Shown: positions 44,960 to 54,121 of the stretch, in pieces
Layout: each line of letters starts with the position of its first letter
Position numbering within the stretch: position 1 is the first letter of the stretch
NCBI RefSeq assembly: GCF_020164785.1
Contig: NZ_JAIUGX010000011.1
Location: 1-64,000, forward strand
Length of the DNA: 64,000 nucleotides
DNA from: Mesorhizobium sp. ES1-1
Lineage (GTDB): Bacteria; Pseudomonadota; Alphaproteobacteria; Rhizobiales; Rhizobiaceae
Direction: 5' to 3'
Notes under the pieces: model-generated
The model's input: only the letters and a program-made list of their open reading frames with translations
Databases searched by the model: none
Told to the model about the DNA's origin: nothing
Translations under genes and position numbers: made by a program

Positions 44960-46405
44960 TCAGCCGAAGAACAGGAAGCCAGCCACCAGGAACGTCGGGA
45001 TCAGCACCAGGCCGGACCACAGCATGTAACCGAAGAAGCCGGGCATTTTGACGCCGCTCTGACGGGCAATGGCGTAGACCATGAAGTTGGGTGCGTTGCC
45101 GATATAGGTGTTGGCGCCCATGAAGACGGCGCCGGCGGAAATCGCCGCCAGAGTCGAGGCGAGTTCGGTCATTAGATGTTGGGGATCGCCGCCAGCCAAC
45201 TCGAAAAACACCAGATAGGTCGGCGCGTTGTCGAGAAAGGACGACAGCGCCCCGGTCAGCCAGAAATAGGCGAGGTCGTTGGGTGCGCCTTGCGCGGTGG
45301 TCACCAGCGCGACCAGCGGCGCCAGTGCGCCCTCATTGCCGGCCCTCAGAATGGCGATGACCGGCACGATGCAGATGAAGATACCGGCAAACAGTTTTGC
45401 CACTTCCGCGATCGGTCCCCAGTTGAAGCCATTCGCCTCGCGGTACTCCTTGCGCGAGACCGCGAGAGAGACAAGGGCGAGCGTCAGGATGGCAGCGTCG
45501 CGTAGCAGGTTCTGCAGTTCCAGCGTGGCGCCGGCGATGGTGACGCTGACCTCCGGCTTCCAGGTCGCCGACAGGAGGATGGCGGCGATGACGCCGGCCA
45601 GTAACGGAAGGTTGGGCAGGCCGCGAATCCTTACTCTTGAATCCGGTGTCGGATCCTTGATCTTCGGCGCGCCGTTTTCGCGCCGATGCAGGATGATGTC
45701 GAGCGCCAGGAATGCGGCCAGCACGGCGCCGCCGACAAACAGCGTTTCCCGATAGAGGTGCGTGGTTGTCCAGAAGAAGTCGACGCCGCGCAGGAAGCCG
45801 ACGAACAGCGGCGGGTCGCCGAGCGGTGTCAGCGAGCCGCCGATGTTGGAAACCAGGAAGATGAAGAAGACGACGACATGGGCGTTGAACGGCCTGTTGT
45901 CGTTGGCGCGGATGAGCGGCCGGATCAGGATCATCGAGGCGCCGGTCGTGCCGATGACCGAGGCGAGCAGTGCACCGACCAGCAGCAACCCCGCATTGAC
46001 CAGCGGCGTGCCGTGAATATTTCCGGCGACCAGGATGCCGCCCGAAATGGTGAACAGCGCGAACAGCAGGATGATGAACGACATGTATTCGGTGAGCAGC
46101 GCATGCAGCACCGCCCCGACCGCGGCGGGAACGCCGAAGGCAAGCGCCAGCGGCACGATCACCAGCGCAGCCCACAGGGCAGCGATCTTGCCGTAGTGAT
46201 GTTCCCAGACATGGTGGAAGAGCAGCGGCCCGGTGGCGATCGACAGCAACAAGCCGGCAAAAGGCAGCGCCCACCATAGCGGCATCGAGGCGCCGGGCAG
46301 GCCATGTTCCTCTGCCGCGAGAGCCGCCGCAGGAGCCAGGATCGCGATCGCCATCGCGACGGCGGCACAGGTCAGCGCCCGCCAAGAAGCCCGCTTGATC
46401 CCCAC
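44960..46405 (-). CDS. sodium:proton antiporter-like membrane protein (CitMHS/NhaD-like)
   Basis: About 481 residues with some twelve membrane segments in the ion-transporter superfamily fold. Typical stretches are NIGGSLTPLGDPPLFVGFLRG in the first half and SSFLDNAPTYLVFFELAGG in the second, the two pore-lining loops. The GTG at 46405 gives an N-terminal hydrophobic leader and avoids the overlap with pncA that the ATG at 46435 would cause. It lies 7 bases after pncA, so the two may be cotranscribed. Exported cation and any link to nicotinate are unknown. Confidence 0.8.
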   Translation of the reverse strand: MGIKRASWRALTCAAVAMAIAILAPAAALAAEEHGLPGASMPLWWALPFAGLLLSIATGPLLFHHVWEHHYGKIAALWAALVIVPLALAFGVPAAVGAVLHALLTEYMSFIILLFALFTISGGILVAGNIHGTPLVNAGLLLVGALLASVIGTTGASMILIRPLIRANDNRPFNAHVVVFFIFLVSNIGGSLTPLGDPPLFVGFLRGVDFFWTTTHLYRETLFVGGAVLAAFLALDIILHRRENGAPKIKDPTPDSRVRIRGLPNLPLLAGVIAAILLSATWKPEVSVTIAGATLELQNLLRDAAILTLALVSLAVSRKEYREANGFNWGPIAEVAKLFAGIFICIVPVIAILRAGNEGALAPLVALVTTAQGAPNDLAYFWLTGALSSFLDNAPTYLVFFELAGGDPQHLMTELASTLAAISAGAVFMGANTYIGNAPNFMVYAIARQSGVKMPGFFGYMLWSGLVLIPTFLVAGFLFFG

Positions 46406-46412
46406 GGTCCGC

Positions 46413-47027
46413 TCAGTCCGACAAATGGTCTTCAAGCATGACGCCGGCGTCGTGCAGGCGGCGCAGCATCGTCTCTAGCGAGCCATTGAGATCGATGCCG
46501 CGGCAGGCGTCGAGCCGCACGGTGGTCTTGAACCCTTGGCTGACGGCGTCCAGCGCGGAGAAAGCAACGCAGAAATCGGTGGCCAGACCGACCATGGTCA
46601 GCGTGTCGATGCCACGCTCCTTGAGATAGCCGGCCAGGCCGGTCGGCGTCGTCCGGTCGTTTTCGAAGAAGGCCGAATAACTGTCGATGGCGGGGCGAAA
46701 CCCCTTGCGGATGACGAGTTCCGCCTTGGTCCAGGCGAGGCCTGAGTGGAAATCCGAGCCGAGGCTGCCCTGGATGCAATGGTCGGGCCACAGGGTCTGC
46801 GGGCCATAGGGCATGTCGATCGTCGCGTAGGGCTGCAAGCCTGGATGACTCGAGGCAAAGCTCGAATGGCCGGCCGGGTGCCAGTCCTGCGTCAGCACGA
46901 CATGGTCGGCATGGCGGATCAGATCATTGATCAGGGGAACGATCTCGTCGCCTCCGGTTACGGCCAGCGCGCCGCCCGGGCAAAAATCATTCTGCATGTC
47001 GATGACGACAAGCGCTTCGTCGGCCAT
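46413..47027 (-). CDS. pncA: nicotinamidase
   Basis: Cysteine hydrolase of 204 residues that deamidates nicotinamide to nicotinate. The catalytic aspartate is in VIDMQNDFCPGG (D10), metal ligands lie in DWHPAGHSSFAS, the PDHCIQGSLGSDF stretch is the family signature, and the nucleophilic cysteine is in GLATDFCVAFSALDA. It is divergent from the hydroxylase/6-hydroxynicotinate reductase operon across 244 bases. Its product would be the first substrate of that operon and of pncB, a strong contextual fit. Confidence 0.95.
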   Translation of the reverse strand: MADEALVVIDMQNDFCPGGALAVTGGDEIVPLINDLIRHADHVVLTQDWHPAGHSSFASSHPGLQPYATIDMPYGPQTLWPDHCIQGSLGSDFHSGLAWTKAELVIRKGFRPAIDSYSAFFENDRTTPTGLAGYLKERGIDTLTMVGLATDFCVAFSALDAVSQGFKTTVRLDACRGIDLNGSLETMLRRLHDAGVMLEDHLSD

Positions 47028-47156
47028 GCGGCTACTCCCTCTCCGTCTCGATGCCGCTGTCGCGACCGGAGGCAGAAACTCGACCAGATGGCCGGCTGCG
47101 TCAACCTCTTAAGGCACAACAAGTGCGTGGCGAGGCAACCGTGGCAAACTCCGGCT

Positions 47157-47196
47157 TTGACAATTTGCGCCGGCTTGATATCATTTGCATACGAAT
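47157..47196 (+). promoter_or_regulatory. promoter with overlapping candidate MarR operator for the nicotinate operon
   Basis: TTGACA at 47157 and TATCAT at 47179 are spaced by 16 bases, close to the sigma-70 consensus. ATTTGCATACGAAT at 47183-47196 is an imperfect inverted repeat over the -10 box and expected transcript start, where a repressor would block initiation. The MarR-type protein at the operon end is the likely binder. Both assignments are inference from sequence. Confidence 0.5.
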
Positions 47197-47271
47197 GAGT
47201 TTACCGGCGCCGATGTGGCGAAGCCTTTCCCGTACAGGGATCCTGAAGGGCTTCTTTCTGGAAGGCAAAGC

Positions 47272-48135
47272 GTGATCCGTTACGCGAAACCCACCACCGT
47301 CGACGAGGCGCTCGCGCTGCTTGGCGAGGGCGCCTGGCGCATCCTTGCAGGCGGCACGGATTTCTATCCGGCACAAGGCTCCAAGCCGTTCCTCGATGAC
47401 GTGCTCGACATCAACGGTTTGACTTGCCTGCGCGGCATTGCCGAAACGGACAGTCATTTCATCATCGGCGCGCGCACGACCTGGGCCGACATTATTCGCC
47501 ACCCGTTGCCAGCCGCCTTCGATGCGTTGAAGCAGGCGGCGCGGGAAGTCGGTTCTCAGCAAATCCAGAATGTCGCCTCGATTGCCGGCAATCTCTGCAA
47601 CGCCTCGCCCGCGGCGGACGGCGTGCCGGGCCTGCTGGCCCTCGATGCCGAGGTCGAGCTGCGTTCGGCGGCGGCTACTCGACATATTCTGCTGCAGGAC
47701 TTCATTCTCGGCAATCGCCGCACCGCCATATTGCCTGGCGAGATGGTCATTGCAATCCACGTGCCGAGATCCTCAGCCTCTGGAATGTCGGCCTTCGTCA
47801 AGCTCGGCGCGCGGCGCTACCTTGTGATTTCCATCGCCATGGTGGCCGCACGGCTGGTCGTCGACAACGGCATGGTAGCGCAAGCCGCAATAGCCGTCGG
47901 CTCCTGTTCGGTGGTAGCCAAGCGCCTCGCGGGCGTTGAGAGAGCCTTGCTCGGCCTGAGGGCTGATCACCGGCTGGCGGCGGCGATCCTGGCCGCGCCG
48001 ATGGACGAGCTGGCGCCGATCGCCGATGTGCGCGGCAGTGCCGAATACAGGCTCGACGCGGTGCGCGAACTCGTTGCCCGCGCCGTGCTGACAGCCTCGG
48101 GCCAAGAGAGCGACCATAGAATGGTGGCGGCATGA
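47272..48135 (+). CDS. FAD-binding subunit of nicotinate-type molybdenum hydroxylase
   Basis: 287 residues from the GTG at 47272, which follows GGAAGGCAAAGC and gives VIRYAKPTTVDEALALLGE; an upstream in-frame ATG at 47185 would add an unrelated leader. FAD motifs are AGGTDFYPAQG near residue 25 and ASIAGNLCNASPAADGVPGLL near residue 103. It overlaps the fused FeS-molybdenum gene by 4 bp. Electrons from hydroxylation of nicotinate at C6 would pass through this subunit. The substrate is inferred from the reductase downstream and pncA opposite. Confidence 0.88.
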   Translation: MIRYAKPTTVDEALALLGEGAWRILAGGTDFYPAQGSKPFLDDVLDINGLTCLRGIAETDSHFIIGARTTWADIIRHPLPAAFDALKQAAREVGSQQIQNVASIAGNLCNASPAADGVPGLLALDAEVELRSAAATRHILLQDFILGNRRTAILPGEMVIAIHVPRSSASGMSAFVKLGARRYLVISIAMVAARLVVDNGMVAQAAIAVGSCSVVAKRLAGVERALLGLRADHRLAAAILAAPMDELAPIADVRGSAEYRLDAVRELVARAVLTASGQESDHRMVAA

Positions 48136-51122
48136 ACCGGGTATGGTCCGACCCAGGTGAAACGCAGGCCGACCCGGCGGTTGAGCCGGGATTTGGATTT
48201 GAGCGCGCCGAGATTGCGTTCGAGGTCAATGGCGCTGCTGTCTTGGTCAACGTGCCGCCGCTGCGCCGGCTCTCATCAATTCTGCGCGACGACTTGCGGC
48301 TGACCGGAACCAAGGTCGGCTGTGACGCCGGGGATTGCGGCGCTTGCACAGTGTTGGTCGATGGCGATCCCGTCTGCGCCTGCCTGATGGCGGCGGCTTC
48401 CGTCGCGGGGGCATCGGTCACGACGGTCGAGGGGCTGGGCCGTGACCGGCTGTCGGCGCTGCAGGCCTCCTTCCTCGCCCATGGCGCGGCACAATGCGGC
48501 ATCTGCACGCCGGCGCTGCTGGTTGCGGCGACCGCCTTGCTGGACACCAAGCCCAGCCCGACCGAGACCGAGGTCCAGGACGCGCTGGGCGGCATTCTGT
48601 GCCGCTGTACCGGCTACCGGAAGATCATCGAAGCGGTGATGGATGCCGGGCGGTTCGAACCAGCGACAGACAGCGCCGCCCCGCATCCGCCTTCCGGCAC
48701 CTTCTCCCCGTATAGTGACGGGGCGAAGGAAGAAGCAGCAACGACCGCGCTCCCCTCTCCCGGTTCTTCACGGGGAGAGGGCAAGGGTGAGGGTCAACGT
48801 CACAATCCGAGATTGGATCGCGATCTTGACCGTAGAATGCCGATCTGCGGCCATGCCATAGGCTCCTCCCCCGTCCGGCTCGACGGCGTGCCGAAAGTCA
48901 CCGGCGACGAGAAATTCGGCGGCGATTCCTTTCCAGCCGATGCGTTGGCCGTGCTGGTCGTCCGCTCCCCGCACTATCACGCCAAGTTCGAATTTGGCGA
49001 CCTGGATGGCTGGGCAAGGGCTCACCCCGGCGTCGCCGGTGTCTTCACCGCCGCCGACATTCCGGGCAAGAACTGTTTCGGCGTCATCGGTCCGTTTGCA
49101 GACCAGCCGGCGCTGGCCGAAGGCTTTGCGCGGCTTCGCGGCGAGGCGGTGGCTCTGGTCGCCGGCGAACGCGAAGCCATTCTCGAACTCGATCTGTCGG
49201 ATTTCCCGGTTCGCTGGACCGCGCTGCCGCATCTGCTCAAGCCTGCCGAGGCGCAGGCCGACGGCGCGGCGCTGGTTCATCAGAACCGCCCCGGGAACCT
49301 GCTCACCTCCGGCTTTGTCGAACGCGGCGATCCCGACGCCGCCCTTGCCGGCGCAGCGGTCACGGTCTCTGGCGCCATCGAGACGTCCTATGTCGAGCAT
49401 GCCTATATCGAACCCGAAGCTGGACACGCCTATCTCGACGGCGACACGCTGGTGATCGTCGCCTGCACCCAGGCCCCCTACATGGACCGTGACGAGACGG
49501 CCAAGCTGCTCGGCCTTGCCGTCGACAAGGTGCGCATCGTGCCGACCGCGACCGGCGGCGGCTTCGGGTCGAAGCTCGACGTTTCGCTGCAGCCTCTGAT
49601 CGGCCTTGTGGCCCTGAAGACCGGCCGGCCGGCGGCGCTCGCCTACACGCGCACCGAATCGATGATGTCGACCACCAAGCGCCATCCGGCGCAGATGCGG
49701 GCGACGATCGGCGCCGATGCCGAAGGCCGCGTCACCGGCATGGTCTTTACCGGCGACTTCAACACAGGCGCCTATGCCAGCTGGGGTCCGACCGTGGCCA
49801 ACCGCGTGCCGGTGCATGCGTCAGGCCCCTATGCGACGCCGAACTACCGCGCCGAGGGCCGCGCGATCCACACACATGGACCGATCTCGGGTGCGTTCCG
49901 GGGCTTCGGCGTGCCGCAGGCGACGATCATGCAGGAAACGCTGTATGATGAGCTCGCCGGGAAGCTCGGCATGGACCGGCTCGACTTTCGCCTGAAGAAT
50001 TGCCTCCGGGACGGGTGCGAAACAGTGACCGGTCAGAAGCTGGACTCCGGCGTCGGCATTGCCGAGTGCCTCGAGGCACTGCGGCCGCATTGGGAGCGCG
50101 CCGAGGCCGATGCGGATGAATTCAATTCGTCCCATTCCTATACACAGCGAGGCGTCGGCATCGCGTCCTGCTGGTATGGCTGCGGCAACACCTCCTTGCC
50201 CAATCCGTCGACCATCCTGGTCGGGATCGCGGCTGACGGCACGGTTGTCCTGCATCAGGGCGCCGTCGACATCGGCCAGGGCTCAAATACCGTCATTGCG
50301 CAGATCTGCGCCGATGCGCTGGGCCTGCCGCTGGACAGGTTCCGGCTGAAGAGCGCCGACACGGCAATCACCCCGGATGCCGGCAAGACTTCGGCCTCGC
50401 GCCAGACGTTCGTCACCGGCAAGGCGGCGCAGATGGCGGGCCGCGCCTTGCGCGAACAGATCCTGCGTTTCGCCAATGTTTCGGAGAATGCCGCCGTCGA
50501 GCTGGACGGTTCGGCGATTGTCATTCGCGAAAGCGAGGCCCTTCGCCGCATCGATCTCGCCTCCCTCGGCGCCGATGCGGAGGGATTCGTCTTCCGGGCG
50601 GAGGAGACCTACGATCCGCCGACATTGCCGCTCGACGCCAAGGGCCAGGGCAAACCCTATGCCGTGTATGGCTATGGCGCGCAGATCGCGGAGCTCGAAG
50701 TCGACCTCAAGCTCGGCACGGTGAAGCTGATCAAGATCACCGCCGCGCATGATGTCGGCAAGGCGATCAATCCCTTGCTGGTCGAAGGCCAGATCGAGGG
50801 CGGCATCGCGCAGGGCATCGGCATGGCGTTGATGGAGGAGTATATCCCCGGTCGCACCGAGAATTTGCACGACTATCTTATCCCGACGATCGGCGACGTG
50901 CCGCCGATCGAGACTATTTTGGTCGAGGTGCCCGACCCGGAAGGGCCGTTCGGCGCCAAGGGCCTGGGTGAGCATGTGCTGATTCCGACGGCGCCGGCGA
51001 TCCTCAACGCGATCCGGCACGCTACAGGCGTCCTCATCACCAAGATTCCGGCGACGCCGACGCGGATCCGCGCCGGCATCCGCGAAAAAGAATCCCTCCC
51101 GTCAGAGGCGGCAGGCGCATGA
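48132..51122 (+). CDS. fused [2Fe-2S]-molybdopterin subunit of nicotinate-type hydroxylase
   Basis: 996 residues combining two subunits that are normally separate. Residues about 20-175 are the FeS part, with CDAGDCGAC, CGICTPAL and LCRCTGY holding two [2Fe-2S] clusters. Residues about 235-990 are the molybdenum part, with GGGFGSK, AFRGFGVPQ and the catalytic glutamate in GLGEHVLIP. The linker around residues 182-221 is encoded by a palindromic repeat (48677-48793) read in frame. It probably makes 6-hydroxynicotinate from nicotinate with the preceding FAD subunit. AFRGFG is xanthine-dehydrogenase-like, so another N-heterocycle is possible. Confidence 0.88.
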   Translation: MNRVWSDPGETQADPAVEPGFGFERAEIAFEVNGAAVLVNVPPLRRLSSILRDDLRLTGTKVGCDAGDCGACTVLVDGDPVCACLMAAASVAGASVTTVEGLGRDRLSALQASFLAHGAAQCGICTPALLVAATALLDTKPSPTETEVQDALGGILCRCTGYRKIIEAVMDAGRFEPATDSAAPHPPSGTFSPYSDGAKEEAATTALPSPGSSRGEGKGEGQRHNPRLDRDLDRRMPICGHAIGSSPVRLDGVPKVTGDEKFGGDSFPADALAVLVVRSPHYHAKFEFGDLDGWARAHPGVAGVFTAADIPGKNCFGVIGPFADQPALAEGFARLRGEAVALVAGEREAILELDLSDFPVRWTALPHLLKPAEAQADGAALVHQNRPGNLLTSGFVERGDPDAALAGAAVTVSGAIETSYVEHAYIEPEAGHAYLDGDTLVIVACTQAPYMDRDETAKLLGLAVDKVRIVPTATGGGFGSKLDVSLQPLIGLVALKTGRPAALAYTRTESMMSTTKRHPAQMRATIGADAEGRVTGMVFTGDFNTGAYASWGPTVANRVPVHASGPYATPNYRAEGRAIHTHGPISGAFRGFGVPQATIMQETLYDELAGKLGMDRLDFRLKNCLRDGCETVTGQKLDSGVGIAECLEALRPHWERAEADADEFNSSHSYTQRGVGIASCWYGCGNTSLPNPSTILVGIAADGTVVLHQGAVDIGQGSNTVIAQICADALGLPLDRFRLKSADTAITPDAGKTSASRQTFVTGKAAQMAGRALREQILRFANVSENAAVELDGSAIVIRESEALRRIDLASLGADAEGFVFRAEETYDPPTLPLDAKGQGKPYAVYGYGAQIAELEVDLKLGTVKLIKITAAHDVGKAINPLLVEGQIEGGIAQGIGMALMEEYIPGRTENLHDYLIPTIGDVPPIETILVEVPDPEGPFGAKGLGEHVLIPTAPAILNAIRHATGVLITKIPATPTRIRAGIREKESLPSEAAGA
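48677..48793. repeat. RIME-like palindromic element inside a coding sequence
   Basis: Two stem-loops lie side by side: CTTCTCCCCG with CGGGGCGAAG (48701-48728) and CCCTCTCCC with GGGAGAGGG (48753-48781). CCGCATCCGCCTTCCGGCAC to the left and GGGCAAGGGTGAGGG to the right are typical outer ends of rhizobial palindromic elements. The whole block is open in the frame of the hydroxylase gene and encodes about 39 low-complexity residues between its two domains. Confidence 0.8.
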
Positions 51123-52660
51123 GCGAGCTTGCCGAACGCTTCGAAACCCATGATGCCGGCGAGAGGCTGGTAGCGGAGAAGATCCGCTGCGATGCCTGTC
51201 CTGTCATGTGCTACATCGCCGATGGCCGCACCGGCGCCTGCGACCGCTACGGCAATGTCGGTGGCCGCATCGTGCGCATGGACCCGTTGACCATCCTCGA
51301 CCATGCGGCCGAAAGCGGCGCCCCCTTAGTGCAGTTCGCCCGCGAGGCTGAGGCGTGGGACGGCGAGCTCGTCAACACCGGTCACCGGTTCGTCACGGCG
51401 ATCGGCGCCGGCACTACTTACCCCGACTACAAGCCGGCTCCGTTCATCGTCAGCCAGGAGGTCGAGGGCGTCGATCTTGTCACAGTGGTCACCGAAGGCA
51501 TTTTCTCGTATTGCGGCGTCAAGGTGAAGATCGACACCGACCGTCATATCGGCCACGAGACGGCCATCGTGCGTGCAGCTGGCGAAGCGATCGGCCATGT
51601 CACGACAGGCGAATACGGCTCGCAGATGCTGTCGCTGGGCGGCGTGCACCACCTGACCGGCGGCTCGAAGGCGGAGGGCCGCGCCACCTGCGATGCCATG
51701 CTCGATCTGTGCAACCGCAAGCCGGTGGAACTGACCATCGATGTCGGCGCGACGATCATTGTCGAAGCCGGCAAACCACCTGTCATCGACGGCAAGGCCG
51801 AACATCGAATGCGCGTGGGTTGCGGTTCGGCCACCATCGGCATGTTCGCCACGCAATGGCGCGGGCTGGTCGACGAGGTGGTGGTGGTCGACGACCATAT
51901 TACCGGCGTCGTTTCGGAGCACCAGGCCGGCAAGGTGCTGGGCTGGCAGGATACGGGCATCAAGATCCTTGGGCGGCGTTCGACGCCCGGTCGCTATTTC
52001 AAGGTCTCCGAGCCCGGCCTCGGCTGGGGCGGCACCAGCATTTCCGACCCGCTGTCGATCCTCGGCGAATGGAATGCCAAAAAGGGCGCTCGCCCTGGCC
52101 TGTCGCTGCTGATGGTCTCCACTACAGGCGAGCAGTTCGCCTATTACGAACTGGACGACGCGTTGCGGCCGGTGTGGAAGCCGTTTCCGGAGCGGCTGCG
52201 AAAGTCGGTGGAACTGATCGAGGACAATTGCGAGCCGGCCCTGTGCACGGTCCTCTTTGTCGGCGGCGCGGGCGGTTCGCTGCGCGCCGGCGTCACCGAA
52301 AATCCGGTCAACCTGACCCGCTCGGTGCAGGGCCTGAAGACCTATGTGACGGTCGGAGGAGCACCGGCCTATGTGTGGCCGGGCGGCGGCATCACACTGA
52401 TGGTCGATGTCACACGCGTGCCTGAAGGCGCCTTCGGCTATGTGCCGACACCGGCGCTGGTGGCGCCGATCGAATTCACCTTGCGCCGCGACGACTATAT
52501 CCGGCTGGGCGGCTACGAAGCGGAGATCCGCAGCGTCGAGGATATTGTTGCCAAAGGTGGCGAATATCTCAATCCGCGCCGCGGCACGGGCGCGCCGGCC
52601 GGCAACCCATGGCCGCCGCTGGCGCAGTTGCGGCGCACCGGCCCGGACGGGGCCGGTTGA
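51119..52660 (+). CDS. hnr: 6-hydroxynicotinate reductase
   Basis: 513 residues. The enzyme reduces 6-hydroxynicotinate to 1,4,5,6-tetrahydro-6-oxonicotinate; in Eubacterium barkeri it is reported to carry FeS clusters and a covalently bound flavin. Here four cysteines (C24, C27, C31, C41; CX2CX3CX9C) suit an FeS cluster, and the rest is the long alpha/beta part. D208-T212 (DVGAT) is a possible flavin-attachment site of the threonyl type. The gene overlaps both neighbours by 1-4 bp. Assignment rests on family recognition and on the hydroxylase context. Confidence 0.82.
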   Translation: MSELAERFETHDAGERLVAEKIRCDACPVMCYIADGRTGACDRYGNVGGRIVRMDPLTILDHAAESGAPLVQFAREAEAWDGELVNTGHRFVTAIGAGTTYPDYKPAPFIVSQEVEGVDLVTVVTEGIFSYCGVKVKIDTDRHIGHETAIVRAAGEAIGHVTTGEYGSQMLSLGGVHHLTGGSKAEGRATCDAMLDLCNRKPVELTIDVGATIIVEAGKPPVIDGKAEHRMRVGCGSATIGMFATQWRGLVDEVVVVDDHITGVVSEHQAGKVLGWQDTGIKILGRRSTPGRYFKVSEPGLGWGGTSISDPLSILGEWNAKKGARPGLSLLMVSTTGEQFAYYELDDALRPVWKPFPERLRKSVELIEDNCEPALCTVLFVGGAGGSLRAGVTENPVNLTRSVQGLKTYVTVGGAPAYVWPGGGITLMVDVTRVPEGAFGYVPTPALVAPIEFTLRRDDYIRLGGYEAEIRSVEDIVAKGGEYLNPRRGTGAPAGNPWPPLAQLRRTGPDGAG

Positions 52661-53544
52661 TGGACGGGCCGCGGGTGCAGTGGCTGCAGGACGGCAAGCG
52701 TCTGCATCTCAATCACGGGCCGATCGACCTGATCGTGCAGGCGTTCGGTGAGCCGAGGGAATGTCGCCTGGCTTATGAGCAGGCGATTGCAAGGTTCGAG
52801 AACATCCTGATCGAACTGGTCGAGGAACTTCCCGAATTGCGGCTCCCGGCTTTCTTCCTGGCGCCGCGCAGCTTCGCCGGCCCGACGGCGCGCCGCATGG
52901 AAGCGGCCGTCATGCCTTTGGCCGAATGCTTCATAACTCCGATGGCGGCCGTGGCCGGTTCGGTAGCCGACGAAATGCTTGCCGCTCTGCTCGCCGGGCG
53001 CAAGCTCGATCGCGCCTATGTCAACAATGGCGGCGATTGCGCTCTGCATATTGCCAGGGGTCAGTCGATGGGCCTGGCGGTCGCCGGCACCGGCAACGGC
53101 ATGGCCGACCGGATCACGATCCGCGCGGAAGACGGCGTTCGCGGCGTCGCCACCAGCGGCTGGCGCGGCCGCTCCTTCTCGCTCGGCATTGCCGACGCCG
53201 TCACGGTGCTGGCGCGAACCGGCGCCGAGGCGGATGCGGCGGCGACGCTCATCGCCAATGCCGTAGACCTGCCGGGCAATCCCGCCATCAAGCGCACCCC
53301 CGCACAGGACTTGTCGCCCGACACTGATCTCGGCGCGCGCCTGGTGACACAAGGCGTCGGAACGCTTGCACTTGGCGAGGTGGCGCGGGCGTTGGGCAAT
53401 GGCCTTGCGGTCGCGGAAGATTTTCGCCGGCGGGGCCTGATTGCCGGGTCGGTGCTTTTCCTGGGCGGTGAAGCCCGCATCAGTGGATCGGTCGTGCTCG
53501 CCGCGCCCAACAGAAATCCGAGGGAGGAAGTTGTCCATGCCTGA
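52660..53544 (+). CDS. UPF0280 family protein (ApbE-related)
   Basis: 294 residues, ATG at 52660 overlapping the reductase stop. VNNGGDCALHIARGQSMGLAV and TSGWRGRSFSLGIADAVTVLA are typical of the UPF0280/COG2122 group, which is structurally related to ApbE flavin transferases. Function in the family is not settled. Because the neighbouring reductase type carries covalent flavin, attaching that flavin is an attractive role; a direct enzymatic step in the pathway is the alternative. Confidence 0.8.
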   Translation: MDGPRVQWLQDGKRLHLNHGPIDLIVQAFGEPRECRLAYEQAIARFENILIELVEELPELRLPAFFLAPRSFAGPTARRMEAAVMPLAECFITPMAAVAGSVADEMLAALLAGRKLDRAYVNNGGDCALHIARGQSMGLAVAGTGNGMADRITIRAEDGVRGVATSGWRGRSFSLGIADAVTVLARTGAEADAAATLIANAVDLPGNPAIKRTPAQDLSPDTDLGARLVTQGVGTLALGEVARALGNGLAVAEDFRRRGLIAGSVLFLGGEARISGSVVLAAPNRNPREEVVHA

Positions 53545-54121
53545 GTTTCCAATCCGCAAGATCGCGGTCCTGAGCGAAGAGATCTTTCACGATGGCGGGC
53601 CGGCAGCCACCGTGCCGCGCCGCCGCGCCGCCGCCATTGCGCTGGTCCGGAACCCGTTCGCCGGGCGCTATGTCGAAGAGCTGCAGAGCGCCATGGATGA
53701 TCTCAAGCCGCTTGGGTTGATGCTCGCGGACAAGCTCATCGCGGCGCTCGGCGGCGACGTGAAGCAGATCGACGGCTACGGCAAGGGAGCCATTGTCGGC
53801 ACGGCCGGCGAACTGGAGCATGGCGCGCTCTGGCATGTGCCGGGAGGCTACGCCATGCGCGAACGGCTTGGCGACGCCAAGGCCATCGTGCCGTCGGCCA
53901 AGAAGGTCGGCGCCTTCGGATCGCGGCTGGACGTCCCGCTCGGCCATATCAACGCCGCTTACGTACGCAGCCATTTCGATGCGATGGAAGTCGGCATCAG
54001 TGATGGTCCGCGCCCGGACGAGATCCTGTTCTGCCTCGCCATGACCTGCGGCCCGCGCGTGCATGACCGCATGGGTGGGCTGGCGGCCGGAGACATTAAG
54101 GCTTGGGACGGGCTGAGGTGA
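53537..54121 (+). CDS. DUF1185 / amino acid synthesis family protein
   Basis: 194 residues from the ATG at 53537 (GGGAGGAAG upstream), overlapping the previous gene by 8 bp. The stretch AGELEHGALWHVPGGYAMRE and the C-terminal EILFCLAMTCGPRVHDRMGG are typical of the DUF1185 (AA_synth) family. The biochemical role of the family is unknown to me. In this operon the ring-opening step after the reductase is otherwise not represented, so this protein is a candidate for it, by elimination only. Confidence 0.78.
   Translation: MPEFPIRKIAVLSEEIFHDGGPAATVPRRRAAAIALVRNPFAGRYVEELQSAMDDLKPLGLMLADKLIAALGGDVKQIDGYGKGAIVGTAGELEHGALWHVPGGYAMRERLGDAKAIVPSAKKVGAFGSRLDVPLGHINAAYVRSHFDAMEVGISDGPRPDEILFCLAMTCGPRVHDRMGGLAAGDIKAWDGLR

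Noticed and set aside
46405..46435. Antiporter starting at the ATG at 46435
   Set aside because: It would overlap pncA by 23 bases and lacks a ribosome-binding sequence; the GTG at 46405 gives a clean leader peptide.
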